From CAYNST01 sp964434105 (GTDB lineage: Bacteria; Pseudomonadota; Gammaproteobacteria; Pseudomonadales; Cellvibrionaceae), in assembly GCA_964434105.1 (NCBI GenBank), contig CAYSTJ010000010.1, positions 1-64,000 on the forward strand: a DNA stretch of 64,000 nucleotides, given 5' to 3'. Position numbers and translations under genes: made by a program. The stretch's first letter is position 1. Every line of letters begins with the position of its first letter. Of this stretch, positions 52,236 to 63,000 are shown in pieces. Below the pieces are notes generated by a model. That model ran no database searches. It was not told where the DNA came from and worked only from the letters and a program-made list of their open reading frames with translations.

Positions 52236-54623
52236 TCAGCCCTGACTGCGGTTCGATAAAATACGACGTAACAATACCGGCAGGATGGTGAGATCGGTAA
52301 GCATCGCGATCATCATCGCCAGTGCAGTCAGCCCGCCGAAATAAACGCTGGGCATAAAGTCCGAGAACATCAGTGCGGCAAACCCGATTACGATCACGCC
52401 GGTGGTGTAGACCAGCGCATAACCCACTGACAGATGACTCCGCTCAATCGCCGCTTGTGGGTCTTGCGCCTGCTCAGCCAGATAGCGGTGGATATAGTGA
52501 ATGGTCCCGTCAACCGAGATTCCCATGGCGACTGCCGCAATGGTCATGGTCATCAGGTCCAGGGTTATCCCGAGCCAGCCCATTGCGCCCAGAATAATCA
52601 GTGTCGTCATCAGGTTGGGTGCCAGCGCCACCAATGCAATTTTCAGTGAGCGGAATACCAGCAACAATACCATTGCCATGGCCAGATAGACAATTCCCGC
52701 CGTCTTCCACTGTGACTCCACCAACCGGCCCAGAATATCCTGATAAAGAACGAACAGACCGCTGAACTGGTACTGCGCCGGCGGAATACCCAGGGAGTCC
52801 ATATCCGCCCTGAGCGCTTCCAGCAACTGCGAGCGATCAAGGTCGGGCGTTGTATCCTGAATTCGGGTGCTGATGCGGGCCTGTTGTGCGCTTTCATCAA
52901 AATAGCTACCGAACAGATTGCTACGGATGCTTTCATCCAGCGTGCGATACACCGCGGTCAGCTCATATTCTGTCAATGGTTGGCCGGACACCGTTGCGGC
53001 TATGCGGGTGAAATCTGCCACTGACGTGATATTGCCGACGGCTTCGTGCGCTTGCAGACGCTGCTGTATACCGGTTAATGCCTGTACGGCACCGGCGGTG
53101 ATCACCAGATCGGATTGCTGCTGCGCCGTTGGAACCCGGTAAATAATATCGAACGGCGTTGAACCACCGAATTGCTGGTCAATAAACGACAGCTCGCGAA
53201 ATACGTCGGTGGATTCGCTGAAATAATTAATAAAACTGTTTTCCGCTGACAGACGCAGGCAGCCTACGGCAAAAAACAGCGTCAATGCCAGGGAGCCCAC
53301 CCCCACCAGCCGTGGATGGTCACCGATCCAGCCGGCCGCCGCCCTCATGCCCCGGTTGATCCAGCCGTGCTGGTGCACCTGCTGCTGTCGGCGAACACAT
53401 ATCATCAACAGGGCGGGGAATAACAGTAAACTCACGGTCAAGGTGACCAGCATGGCCAACACCATCATCCAGCCAAAGCTGATGACCGGCGCCACCCCAC
53501 TGAAGACCAGTGAACCAAAACCGATGGTTGTCGTTAAAACTGCAAAAAAACACGGTTTGAGTTTTCGGCGAATGGTCTCGCGTACCAGGTCGAGCTGCGT
53601 CGACAGCTGCTCCGCTTCAACCAGTTCCTGATACTGCACAACCAGATGGATGATCACCGCCAGCGCGAGAATGATCTGCAGCGCTACGACGTTGGTGGAG
53701 ATAACAGTTACTTTCAGACCGAGCCACCCCAGCAACCCGATGGTAATCAGTACACTGACGCCGCAACACAGAATGGGCAGAACCACCCAGTACCAGCGCC
53801 GGAACAGAAACCACAGCACGACCACAACAATGGCGGCAATCAGGCTTCCAAACAGCGTCAGGTCACTTTTAATAATTTCGATCAACTGATGGGCGAGCAG
53901 ATTGTTGCCGCCCAGAAAAAAATCACCGGTCCCGGCATAGGGTTCGAGGATGGCACGGATCTGTTCGATTTCTTCGGAGCGGGTCTGGTTAAGCGCTTTG
54001 CTCAGTGCCGCCCGCTCCTCGCTCAATGCCTTTATCTGCTGCGTTTCTTCACCGGTCAGTTCCCGCTCCAGCAGGTTTTTGCGTAGATCGAGAATGCGAT
54101 TGTCCAGTTCTGTCAGCGCTTTGTCGGGGGTGAAAACCACCTGCATGGAAAGCGCCGTCATGTCTTCGTTCACCAGCAAACCTTCATACAGCGGATGGTT
54201 GGTCGCCAGGTTGCGCATGGATTCGGCACTATACTGTTGGCTTTCCCAGGTCAGTTCGTCGGGGTCGAATCCGGATTCGAAATTGTCCAGGCCTGCAAAA
54301 AAAGGCACGCTCGCCAGACTGAGCACATCTTCCACCCGCGGCATCTCGCGTAGGGTGCTGGAGATGTCCAGCAACCGGCGCATGACCGCTTCCGAGAAAA
54401 CCGCGTCCGTTTGCGGTCGGTAGGCGATAAGAATAAATTCTTCGGGATTGTAGCGCTGGTCATTCAGCTGCGATTCCAGATAAAGCCGGTTGTCTTTCAT
54501 CAGCAGCGTATCAGCCGATGCATCGACCTCGAAATTTTTCGTCTGCCACGCAAAGAAAACGCAGAGCATGGTGAAGATGACAAGAATAAACCACGCAGCC
54601 GTCTTTGCTTTGGCGACACTCAT
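52236..54623 (-). CDS. RND-superfamily (MMPL-like) transporter
   Basis: 795 residues from the ATG at 54623, or 801 from a GTG at 54641. Twelve membrane helices in the RND arrangement: one N-terminal helix, a large periplasmic loop (about 40-240), five helices including the sterol-sensing-like block (ALQIILALAVIIHLVVQYQEL, CFFAVLTTTIGFGSLVFSGVAP), then a repeat of the plan with a second loop (about 440-610) and final helices (MGISVDGTIHYIHRYLAEQ). Short two-loop RND proteins of this kind move lipids or hydrophobic compounds. It is seven bases downstream of mlaA, pointing to envelope lipid transport. Confidence 0.88.
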   Translation of the reverse strand: MSVAKAKTAAWFILVIFTMLCVFFAWQTKNFEVDASADTLLMKDNRLYLESQLNDQRYNPEEFILIAYRPQTDAVFSEAVMRRLLDISSTLREMPRVEDVLSLASVPFFAGLDNFESGFDPDELTWESQQYSAESMRNLATNHPLYEGLLVNEDMTALSMQVVFTPDKALTELDNRILDLRKNLLERELTGEETQQIKALSEERAALSKALNQTRSEEIEQIRAILEPYAGTGDFFLGGNNLLAHQLIEIIKSDLTLFGSLIAAIVVVVLWFLFRRWYWVVLPILCCGVSVLITIGLLGWLGLKVTVISTNVVALQIILALAVIIHLVVQYQELVEAEQLSTQLDLVRETIRRKLKPCFFAVLTTTIGFGSLVFSGVAPVISFGWMMVLAMLVTLTVSLLLFPALLMICVRRQQQVHQHGWINRGMRAAAGWIGDHPRLVGVGSLALTLFFAVGCLRLSAENSFINYFSESTDVFRELSFIDQQFGGSTPFDIIYRVPTAQQQSDLVITAGAVQALTGIQQRLQAHEAVGNITSVADFTRIAATVSGQPLTEYELTAVYRTLDESIRSNLFGSYFDESAQQARISTRIQDTTPDLDRSQLLEALRADMDSLGIPPAQYQFSGLFVLYQDILGRLVESQWKTAGIVYLAMAMVLLLVFRSLKIALVALAPNLMTTLIILGAMGWLGITLDLMTMTIAAVAMGISVDGTIHYIHRYLAEQAQDPQAAIERSHLSVGYALVYTTGVIVIGFAALMFSDFMPSVYFGGLTALAMMIAMLTDLTILPVLLRRILSNRSQG

Positions 54624-54647
54624 ACGGGCCAAACCCCGCACACGGCG

Positions 54648-55469
54648 TTACGGGTTTTTATCATTGTTGCTGTTTTCCGTTGTGTGCTGCCGGAACTCTG
54701 CATCGCGCAGGGCGCGCTGTAAATAGAGATTACGGACAAAGGTATACGGATCTTCAACGTCGCGCACCATATCGGGATAATCCGCGAGCACCGATCGACG
54801 TTCATGAAAACCGTCCACTGCCCGTAAGCCGAATGCGGTCTGTTCGTCATCAATGTAAGTCAGCGGATGCGTGACGTATTCAAAGGTCATGGAGGTGGCA
54901 TCGCGCATATCCGACGGCCCCAACACGGGCAGCACCAGATAGAAACCGTAGCCGACGCCGTAGTGCGATAATGTGTCCGCCAGCGAGCTGGCCTCGCGCT
55001 CCATGCCGAACCAGGCATCGGCCGGATCGAACAGCCCCAGCAGGCCAATACTGGTATTTACACCAAAACGCAGCAGACTTTTACCAAACCCGCCGATCCG
55101 CCCCTGAAACAGGTGATTCAGCGAATACATGGGCTCGTGCAGGTTGGTAAAGAAATTGGTAACCCCCCGGTCGACCGGCGTCGGCACAATCCGCTGCCAG
55201 GTGCCCGCCAGCGGTGACAGCACGTACCGGTATGTCACATGGTTGAATCGAAAAAGCGGCCTGTTGATAACTTCCAGCGGGTCCCGGTAATCATCGTAGG
55301 AGACGACCGTGGGCTGCGACGCGTCGACGGCATCTTCGGCGTAGGGGGCTTCGGTGATTTCTTCGTTACGGGCGGTGTCGACCGACGCGCACGCGCTTAA
55401 TAATAAACACGCCGTCCAGACGATTGACAAGTGACGGACACCCTTTCCGGACCGAAGTAAACGATGCAT
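54648..55469 (-). CDS. mlaA: Outer-membrane lipid-asymmetry lipoprotein MlaA (VacJ)
   Basis: 273 residues from the ATG placing lipobox LLSAC near residue 24. MlaA signatures: DPLEVINRPLFRFNHVTYRY, PTPVDRGVTNFFTNLHEP, RFGVNTSIGLLGLFDPAD, DTLSHYGVGYGFYLVLPVLGPSDMRD in parts. MlaA sits in the outer membrane and removes mislocalised phospholipids from its outer leaflet. Here it is paired with an RND protein rather than the MlaFEDCB ABC system, which may lie elsewhere. Confidence 0.93.
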   Translation of the reverse strand: MHRLLRSGKGVRHLSIVWTACLLLSACASVDTARNEEITEAPYAEDAVDASQPTVVSYDDYRDPLEVINRPLFRFNHVTYRYVLSPLAGTWQRIVPTPVDRGVTNFFTNLHEPMYSLNHLFQGRIGGFGKSLLRFGVNTSIGLLGLFDPADAWFGMEREASSLADTLSHYGVGYGFYLVLPVLGPSDMRDATSMTFEYVTHPLTYIDDEQTAFGLRAVDGFHERRSVLADYPDMVRDVEDPYTFVRNLYLQRALRDAEFRQHTTENSNNDKNP

Positions 55470-55868
55470 GCGCGTCCTATTTTGGATTACTGTAACGATT
55501 CCGCTCACGACCCGGCCTGTCAGGTCACGCCCCGACCCGCCCCTGTACTGCCGCTATTCCGCACGGGTGAAGGTCATGGAACAATCGCATGATCAGCAGA
55601 GTCAGTGCATTGCTTTTTATGGACTGGTGATCGTCTTTTCCCGGACGTTCGACAATCCCGTTTGCCAGATTCACCCGTGTTTGCACTTGGTTTGCACTTG
55701 CCGTGCCAGACTGCGGAACCGACCGCTGATTGCGTTCAGGCGAACGCACAACCTGCAACCTTCGACTATGTCAGCGGCAAGGCGCTGGCGGACTGACCCA
55801 AACACATTGGATGTACCAGGTGCGCCTGCGCGCTGCCGGACACAACATGCATACCACGGTTGTAAACC
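55470..55868. other. Intergenic region upstream of mlaA
   Basis: About 400 bases between the end of the large sensor gene and mlaA, both on the minus strand. Longer plus-strand frames here have no start or composition to support them. The mlaA promoter should lie here. Confidence 0.45.
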
Positions 55869-58800
55869 TTACAGACCCGCGGGGCCAGACCCCGAGCCGG
55901 CCTGGGGCGCATCAGGCCCCCTGAGAAACTGCGCCACGCGCGGCAGCAGGGAATCTTTGCTGACCGGTTTGAACAAGACGTCATTCCCGCCCACCTGCAT
56001 GCCCTGCTCTACATCCTGCGGTGTTGATTTCGCCGTAAGAAACACAACAGGCAATACAGCTTTGGAAAATTGCTGACGCAAGCGCCGACAGGTTTCGTAA
56101 CCGGTCATCTGCGGCATCATAATGTCGAGGATCACCAGGTCTACCCTGCGCTCCCCGCTCGACACCAGCGCCAGCGCTTCGGCCCCGCTGCCGGCCTCCT
56201 CCACAGTGTATCCATGCAAAGTCAGAATTCCGCTTAACACCATGCGATTTACCGGATCGTCGTCAACAATCAGAATGGTGCGCCCTCGGGTTCGCGCCGG
56301 CACTGGCGGGGCCGGTGTCGGCAGCGGTACCGGCGGTATTGGCGAGCGGGTTATCTGGGGCGAATGGGCGATATAGGGCATATGTACGCGCTCTTCATCC
56401 TGTATAGGCGCCACAGGCAGACTGAAACGGAACACGCTACCGCTTGCAGGCGTTTTGGTCGGAGCCCCCGGCGCATCAATGCGTGACGCAATGGAAAGCG
56501 TCCCGCCATGCAGTTCGATTAAATGTCGACAGGCGGCCAGCCCGATACCCGTTTCGGACAGACGGGAGGCGTCGTCCGTTTGCAGGGTTTCGCTGAAGAG
56601 ATCTTCAAGCTGGTCTTCTGATATACCACTGCCGGTATCGCTGATTTCCACATTAACCTTGTCCTGCTCCGGCCAGGCACTGATACAGATCTGCCCGGCT
56701 TCAGTAAACTCGATGGCGTTACCGATAAGATTGTTCAGTACCTGTTCGATATAGCGGGGGTCGGCCAGCACACGCATTCCCTGCATGGGTATGGCATTGA
56801 TCAGAACCACAGACTTCGAGTACGTCAGTGGCCGCAGAAAGCCAAGCACGCTCTCAGCCAGGGCGCGCAGCTCCACCGGAACCGGCTGTACCCGCAGGCG
56901 GGTGTGGCTGAACTCGCTGTACTCGGCAATATCATTGATCAATCGGGAAATCCGCTTACCCTGGGTGATCAGTGCCTGCAGCTCATCCCGGCTGTAGCCG
57001 TCCATTTGCTGCCGGTTGCGTTCCAGCACATTTTCACCCTGACGAATCATCTGGCCGACGGACAGGCGCAGTGCCTGGGACGTATTCATCAGTAGCGCGT
57101 CCTTGACGCGATTGGTCCTGATCATTTCAGCGTTAAGGCCTTTTTCTTCGTTAAGCTCTATCTGCTTGCGGATAATCCGCACAATCAGCGCAATCAGGAA
57201 CAGCAAGCCCGTCAGGTATAGCAGCACCGCCCACCAGCTGTACCAGGGCGCGGGAAGCACGGTTATGCGCAGCTCGGCAGTATCATGGCTCCAAATACCG
57301 TCGCGGTTCGCACTGCGCACCCGGAAGGTGTAGTCACCCGCGCTGAGATTGGTAAAGGTCGCGGAATTGCTATCACCGATATCGTGCCAGTTTTTGTCAA
57401 AGCCCACCAACGTGTAGGCATAGCGGTTGCGCTGCAGCGATCGGTAGTCCAGCGAGGCAAAACCCAGCGAAAACATGGTGTCTGAATGCTGGAGCGTGAG
57501 ATGGCTGGTATGCTGGATTGCCCTGTCCAGTGGCGAACGCTCGCCCCCGATGTCGACTTCCCGGTTAAATACCCGTAACTCATTAATAACCAGGGGCGAC
57601 TTTGCCGGCGGTACGGCCAGTACCCGCGGGTCGAAAACGCTGAAACCTTCGGTACCGCCCACGTACAATCGCCCCTGATGATCTTTGAACGATGCATTGC
57701 GATTGAAGTTGTCACCCACCAGGCCGTGCAATGTTGAAAAAGAGCGGATTTCACCGGAGGCCGGATCCAGTCTCGCCAATCCGTTCGCGGTCGCAATCCA
57801 CACGTGCCCCTGATTGTCCTCGACCAGACTGGCCACAGCGGCTGACGGCATCAAGCCGGTATCGATGTGCCTGAAGCCGTCGCCGGAGGCCGACATGACA
57901 TAGACGCCACTGTCCTGCGTACCGATATACATCTGTCCGGACGAGTGCTCCAGCAGCGCCCGGATGCGACGGCTCGGCAGTTTTCGCGGATTATTCGGGT
58001 CGCTTTGATGGATAAAATGACCGGTGGCCGGATCGAACCGGTCCAGGCCGGCAGTCGTCGCCACCCATAGCTGCCCGCGCGAATCTTCCAGCACCTGCCA
58101 CACAAAATCACTGGAAATTGAGTTGGGGTCGCTGGCGTCGTGTGTGTAGCTGATAAACCGGTCCGTGGCCGCGTCGTACCGGTTGAGACCGCCGGTTTCG
58201 GTGCCGATCCACAACGTATTTGCGCTGTCCCGGTAGATTTCCCACACAAACTGGCTGTTAAGCTTACCCGGCGTCCCACTGTCTCCCTGATAATGATGAA
58301 ATCTGCCGCTGCTGCGATCGAGCCGGTGCAGACCGCCGAGCCAGGTACCTATCCAGATATCGCCGTTGCTGTCTTCCTCCAGACTCAACACAGCGTTGGC
58401 TTGCAGACCGCGTTCATCCGTGGCTTTCAGGTGATGTCGAATGACCTGTTGTCGTTCGGGGTCAAACAGGTTCAGGCCATCTTCGGTCCCGACCCAGACG
58501 AGGCCATCACGACTGCGCAGAAAACTCAGAACCGCCTTGTGGCTCAGACTGGTGGGATCGTCCGGCCGGTGCGTAAAGTTTGTAACAGCATCGTGGCTCC
58601 GGTCGACAAAGTTGATGCCATCCGGAAAGGTCGATACCCACAGGTTTTGCTGACGATCTTCGAATATACGACGCACCTGATCGGACGCCAGGGATTTTAC
58701 ATTGTAGGGGCTATGGCGATGCGGGCGGAACTGGTCGCTGACAGGATCATATTGCATCAGGCCGCCCTGATTCATCCCCACCCAAAGCTGACCCTGGCTG

Positions 58801-59651
58801 TCTGAATACAGGTCCCGGATAAAATCACTGTCCAGTCCATGTGACCTTTTTTTGCGGGGGTTGAGCACATGAATAAAATCACGCTCGTTTTCCCGCAGGC
58901 GACTCAGGCCGCCGCCATAAGTGCCCACCCAGATACGCCCCAGTTGATCCTCCGCTATGGACCGTACATTATTGCTCTTCAGGGCAGCAGGTCTACGCTC
59001 GTCCGCCTGAAAGTGACGAATCACCCGCCCGTCGCGTGAGTCCACCAGATAGAGACCGCGTTCTTTTGTCGCCGCCCAGACACGGTTTTTGCTATCGGAA
59101 AATACGTCCTGAACAAAGGTCGGGTTATGATCGTTGTTGTCGAGTGGAATTGTGTGCTGTATCCGGCCATCGGCATCGAGAATGCGAATGCCGTCCTCGG
59201 TGCCGGCGATGAGTTGCCCATTGGTGTCGGTGGCCAGCGAGGTAATGGCTGTGTCCACCAGATCCGGAACAGGCCGGCACCGTTCAGTGACCGGCCGATA
59301 GCGGCACAACCCGGCGTCGGTGCCGATCCAGAACGTATCCCGCCGATCCAGGATCATATCCCAGACAAAATGGCTTGGCAGGCCGCTCGACAGCTCCAAC
59401 TGCCTGAACCGGCGCCCGTCGAAGCGCGCCAGCCCGTTCTCGCCACCAAACCAGATAAAGCCGTCGGCATCCTGGGCAATGGCATTGAGCGCGCTGGCGT
59501 GCCGCTTTCGCTGCTCATTGCCGTCCAGAATACGCTGGAAGCGGCTGTCCTGCGCCTGAGACGAAAGCGCCCAGACGCAGCCGAGCACGCTGAGGCAACA
59601 AGCCAGGATCTGCGACAATGTGGTACGTGAAATCAGTAAACAGTCAGCCAT
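55869..59651 (-). CDS. Propeller-type hybrid two-component sensor with degenerate HisKA
   Basis: 1260 residues. Signal peptide (1-34), about fourteen propeller repeats with the IWVGT-x-GGL / RYD pattern (40-690), Y_Y_Y domain (about 735-800), a membrane helix after LPAPWYSWW (about 805-825), HisKA-like region, HATPase (VLNNLIGNAIEF, DTGSGIS, ETGIGLA) and receiver (about 1125-1245, phospho-acceptor in LVILDIMMP). The HisKA box reads NTSQALRLSVG: the phospho-acceptor histidine is Q859 and the following E and P are also changed. The periplasmic propellers should sense oligosaccharides or similar ligands. Divergent from a close relative with an intact box. Confidence 0.9.
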   Translation of the reverse strand: MADCLLISRTTLSQILACCLSVLGCVWALSSQAQDSRFQRILDGNEQRKRHASALNAIAQDADGFIWFGGENGLARFDGRRFRQLELSSGLPSHFVWDMILDRRDTFWIGTDAGLCRYRPVTERCRPVPDLVDTAITSLATDTNGQLIAGTEDGIRILDADGRIQHTIPLDNNDHNPTFVQDVFSDSKNRVWAATKERGLYLVDSRDGRVIRHFQADERRPAALKSNNVRSIAEDQLGRIWVGTYGGGLSRLRENERDFIHVLNPRKKRSHGLDSDFIRDLYSDSQGQLWVGMNQGGLMQYDPVSDQFRPHRHSPYNVKSLASDQVRRIFEDRQQNLWVSTFPDGINFVDRSHDAVTNFTHRPDDPTSLSHKAVLSFLRSRDGLVWVGTEDGLNLFDPERQQVIRHHLKATDERGLQANAVLSLEEDSNGDIWIGTWLGGLHRLDRSSGRFHHYQGDSGTPGKLNSQFVWEIYRDSANTLWIGTETGGLNRYDAATDRFISYTHDASDPNSISSDFVWQVLEDSRGQLWVATTAGLDRFDPATGHFIHQSDPNNPRKLPSRRIRALLEHSSGQMYIGTQDSGVYVMSASGDGFRHIDTGLMPSAAVASLVEDNQGHVWIATANGLARLDPASGEIRSFSTLHGLVGDNFNRNASFKDHQGRLYVGGTEGFSVFDPRVLAVPPAKSPLVINELRVFNREVDIGGERSPLDRAIQHTSHLTLQHSDTMFSLGFASLDYRSLQRNRYAYTLVGFDKNWHDIGDSNSATFTNLSAGDYTFRVRSANRDGIWSHDTAELRITVLPAPWYSWWAVLLYLTGLLFLIALIVRIIRKQIELNEEKGLNAEMIRTNRVKDALLMNTSQALRLSVGQMIRQGENVLERNRQQMDGYSRDELQALITQGKRISRLINDIAEYSEFSHTRLRVQPVPVELRALAESVLGFLRPLTYSKSVVLINAIPMQGMRVLADPRYIEQVLNNLIGNAIEFTEAGQICISAWPEQDKVNVEISDTGSGISEDQLEDLFSETLQTDDASRLSETGIGLAACRHLIELHGGTLSIASRIDAPGAPTKTPASGSVFRFSLPVAPIQDEERVHMPYIAHSPQITRSPIPPVPLPTPAPPVPARTRGRTILIVDDDPVNRMVLSGILTLHGYTVEEAGSGAEALALVSSGERRVDLVILDIMMPQMTGYETCRRLRQQFSKAVLPVVFLTAKSTPQDVEQGMQVGGNDVLFKPVSKDSLLPRVAQFLRGPDAPQAGSGSGPAGL

Positions 59652-60009
59652 AAACAGAAAATCGGGGGTGTCGGAGCAGACGGTAACCGACTTTCGGGGT
59701 CAGGGCCAGAGCCTGACACGATAAAATGTGTCCTCCGGCGAGAAATTCTGTACCTTGATGACTTCGCGACAATGGCCCGCTCGGACGCGCAGCGCTCGCC
59801 GGTTGCCGCCATCCGCACACCGTATTTCGTCGGCACTGATTCCCCGGATTATCTGCACGGTGGCTACAATCCGCGACAGGATCATAAATTCGGGGAATTT
59901 GTAGGATCATTGACCTGCCCGTTTGGTTATTATAGGTTGGGTTACACGCTGGAACAGCACATCATGGTGTGTCCGTCGTGTCGTATCAATGCCCGCTCAA
60001 GAGTGCTAC
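59652..60009. other. Intergenic region between the divergent sensor genes
   Basis: About 360 bases holding both promoters. A hairpin GTCAGGGCCAGAGCCTGAC (59699-59717) may be a dispersed REP-like element. No gene seen. Confidence 0.45.
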
Positions 60010-63000
60010 ATGAATCAGACGCGAGGAAGCTACACCCGGTATCTGCTTTGGCTGTGGGTCATCATGTGGCCGGTGCTGCTGAACAGTGCCGCGCATGCTT
60101 CCAGCTATCGGTTCCAGCACCTGTTAACGACCGATGTCCGCGATGGTGACAGCATCAGCGCCAGCACCAGCATCGTTCAGGACCGCCTGGGCTTTATGTG
60201 GTTCGGCGGAGAAAACGGTCTGGCGCGCTATGACGGACACCTGGTGCGAATTTACCAGGCCAACCCGGATACGCCCGGCGCCATCAGCAGCAGCTATATC
60301 TGGGATATGGTACTGGATCAGCAGGGCGTGCTGTGGGTGGCAACCACCAATGGATTGAATCGCTACGACCCGACGTTTGATACTTTCCACAGCTATACCA
60401 CGCGCGACTACCCGGAACTGGCGGATAACCTGATCCGCAATCTGGCGGTAGACAGTCACGATAATCTCTACATCGCCACGGCCAACGGGTTGAGCATACT
60501 CAACGCACAGCGCGATGAATTCAGATCGTATGTCCATACCGAAGATGGTGCCAGCCTGGCCGGCAATTTTTTGCGCAGTGTCTTTGTCGACCGGGATGAC
60601 CGTGTGTGGGTCGGCACCAATACCCGCGGGCTGGACCGGTTTGACCCGGTCACTGAAACGTTTCATCACTATGGACATCTGCAGGAATCGGCATCGCCGA
60701 GCCATAATAGCGTCACCGCGATAGCGCAGGACGGCCGCGGTAATATCTGGGTCGGCACCTATGGCGGTGGTGTAAGTGTTCTGGATGAAAGTCGCGGGCA
60801 GTTCAAGCGTTATCGGCACGACCCCGATCAGTCGCGTTCGCTCAGCGGTGACGTGGTGTGGGATATTTTCAATGATCGCGACAATCAGTTGTGGATAGCA
60901 ACGGCCAGCGGCGGTGTGTCGCTGTATCAGCCCGCCTCGGATGATTTCGATCGAATCGAGAGCCGGCTTTATGACGCCCAGAGCCTGTTATCGGATAGCA
61001 ACCGGTACATTTTCCAGGATCGCGAGGGGGATATGTGGATTGGCAGCTTCCCCGTCGGCATCAACTATCTCAACCGCTCCAGTACCCGCATCGAGAGTTT
61101 TTTTCATCGCCCGGATGACAGCAACAGCCCGACGAACGGTGGCGTATTGAGCTTCCTGGAGGACAGTCGCGGCAGGCTCTGGATCGGGACCGAAGGCGGC
61201 CTGAACGAATACGATCAAAAGACCGGAAAATTTCGCCGGTATACGCGCGATTTCAACAATGACTATGGCTTGCGCGCCAATGCAGTTCTGGCGCTGGAAG
61301 AAGATGTCAACGGCGATATCTGGGTGGGCACCTGGGGTGGCGGCCTGCACCGGTTTGAGCGCAGCAGCAGACGTTTTTACCATTACCACCCGGAGAAGGG
61401 CCCGCCGGGCTACATCAACAGCGAATTCGTGTGGGATATCCTGCTGGACCATAACAACGATCTCTGGGTCGGCACCGAAACCGGCGGTCTGAACCGCTAT
61501 GTCCGCGAGACCGATTCCTTTGAAAGTATCGCGCTGCCGACCGGCGACCAGGAGCCAAACTCGCTCGGCTTTGTGTGGACCCTGCTCGAAGACCAGAAGC
61601 AGCGTCTGTGGGCTGGCACGCTGGGCGGCCTGGTAATGCTTGACCCCCAGACGGAGACTTTCAAACGTTACCAGCATCAGCCGGATCAGCCCAACTCTCT
61701 CAGCAGCAATCTGATTGCAAAACTTTATGAAGACAGCCGCGGCCGCATCTGGATTGGCACCCAGGATCAGGGCATCACTATTTTTGACCCCGCGAAAGAA
61801 ACGTTCCAGCGACTCAACCGGCAGCATGGTCTTCCCTCCCAGGCGATTTCCAGCTTTATCGAGGACGAGTATGGTTTTATATGGGCTGCGACGGTGGATG
61901 GCCTGGCCCGCATCGACCCGGGCAGTTTCAGTATGCGCAGCTATAACAAGAGCAATGGCCTTATCAGCAACAACTACAACCGCGATGCCAGTTACAAGGA
62001 TCAGACGGGCCGCCTTTATTTTGGTGGCATAGATGGCTTCAGTGTTTTTTATCCGACTGATCTGGATACGATCCAGCAGGCGCCGCCGGTTGTTATCACC
62101 GGGCTTTCCATTCTGAATCAACCCGTGGGTATCGGCACACCCGGGTCGCCGCTGTTGCAAAGTATTACCCGTACGCGCGAAATCTCACTTGACCATCATG
62201 ATTCCACCTTTTCGCTGACGTTTGCCGCACTGAGTTATCGATCGCCGGACCGCAACAAATTCGAGTACATGCTGAAGGGCTTCGACAAGGACTGGATCCG
62301 GGCTTTCGACACCAATACGGCAACCTATACCAATATTGACCCCGGAACCTATTATTTTCGGGTGCGCGCCGCCAATAGCGATGGTGTCTGGAACGAGCAC
62401 GGTACCGCGCTGCGGATTACCATATTGCCGGCGCCCTGGCGCACCTGGTGGGCCTATACACTCTACGCCTGCATCGGAGCGCTGATCGTTTTACTGTTCG
62501 TCAACACCAAGCTGCGCCACGCCGAGCTGGAAAAAGAAAAACGGGTCAATGCCAAGCTGCGCAAACTCGACCAGCTGAAAGACTCCTTCCTGGCCAACAC
62601 CTCACACGAACTGCGTACGCCGCTCAACGGTATTATCGGATTGGCCGAAGCACTGGCGGCGGGTGCCTTCGGTAAACTCAACCCCGAAGTGACCTATAAC
62701 CTCAACATGATCGCCATCAGTGGCAAGCGGCTTTCTGCGCTCATCAACGATATTCTGGATTTTTCCAAGCTGTCAGAAGACCGATTGATCCTCAAGATGA
62801 AACCCGTCGATTTGTATACGCTGGTGCACGGCGTTTTTGCGCTGCTGCGCACCCTGGCCGATAATCGTCACATCCACTTAATCAACAAAATACCGCCGGA
62901 CCTGCCCCGCGTGGAAGCCGACGAAAACCGGCTACAGCAGGTCTTTATCAATCTGATCGGCAACGCCATCAAGTATACCGACGCGGGTTATGTCAGGGTA

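Noticed and set aside
55468..56076. A 202-codon plus-strand frame
   Set aside because: Runs through the mlaA upstream region and antisense to the sensor receiver domain; arginine/proline-rich shadow composition.
60988..62160. A 390-codon minus-strand open frame
   Set aside because: It is antisense to the repetitive propeller coding sequence of the plus-strand sensor, whose domain pattern is clear; the antisense product matches nothing.
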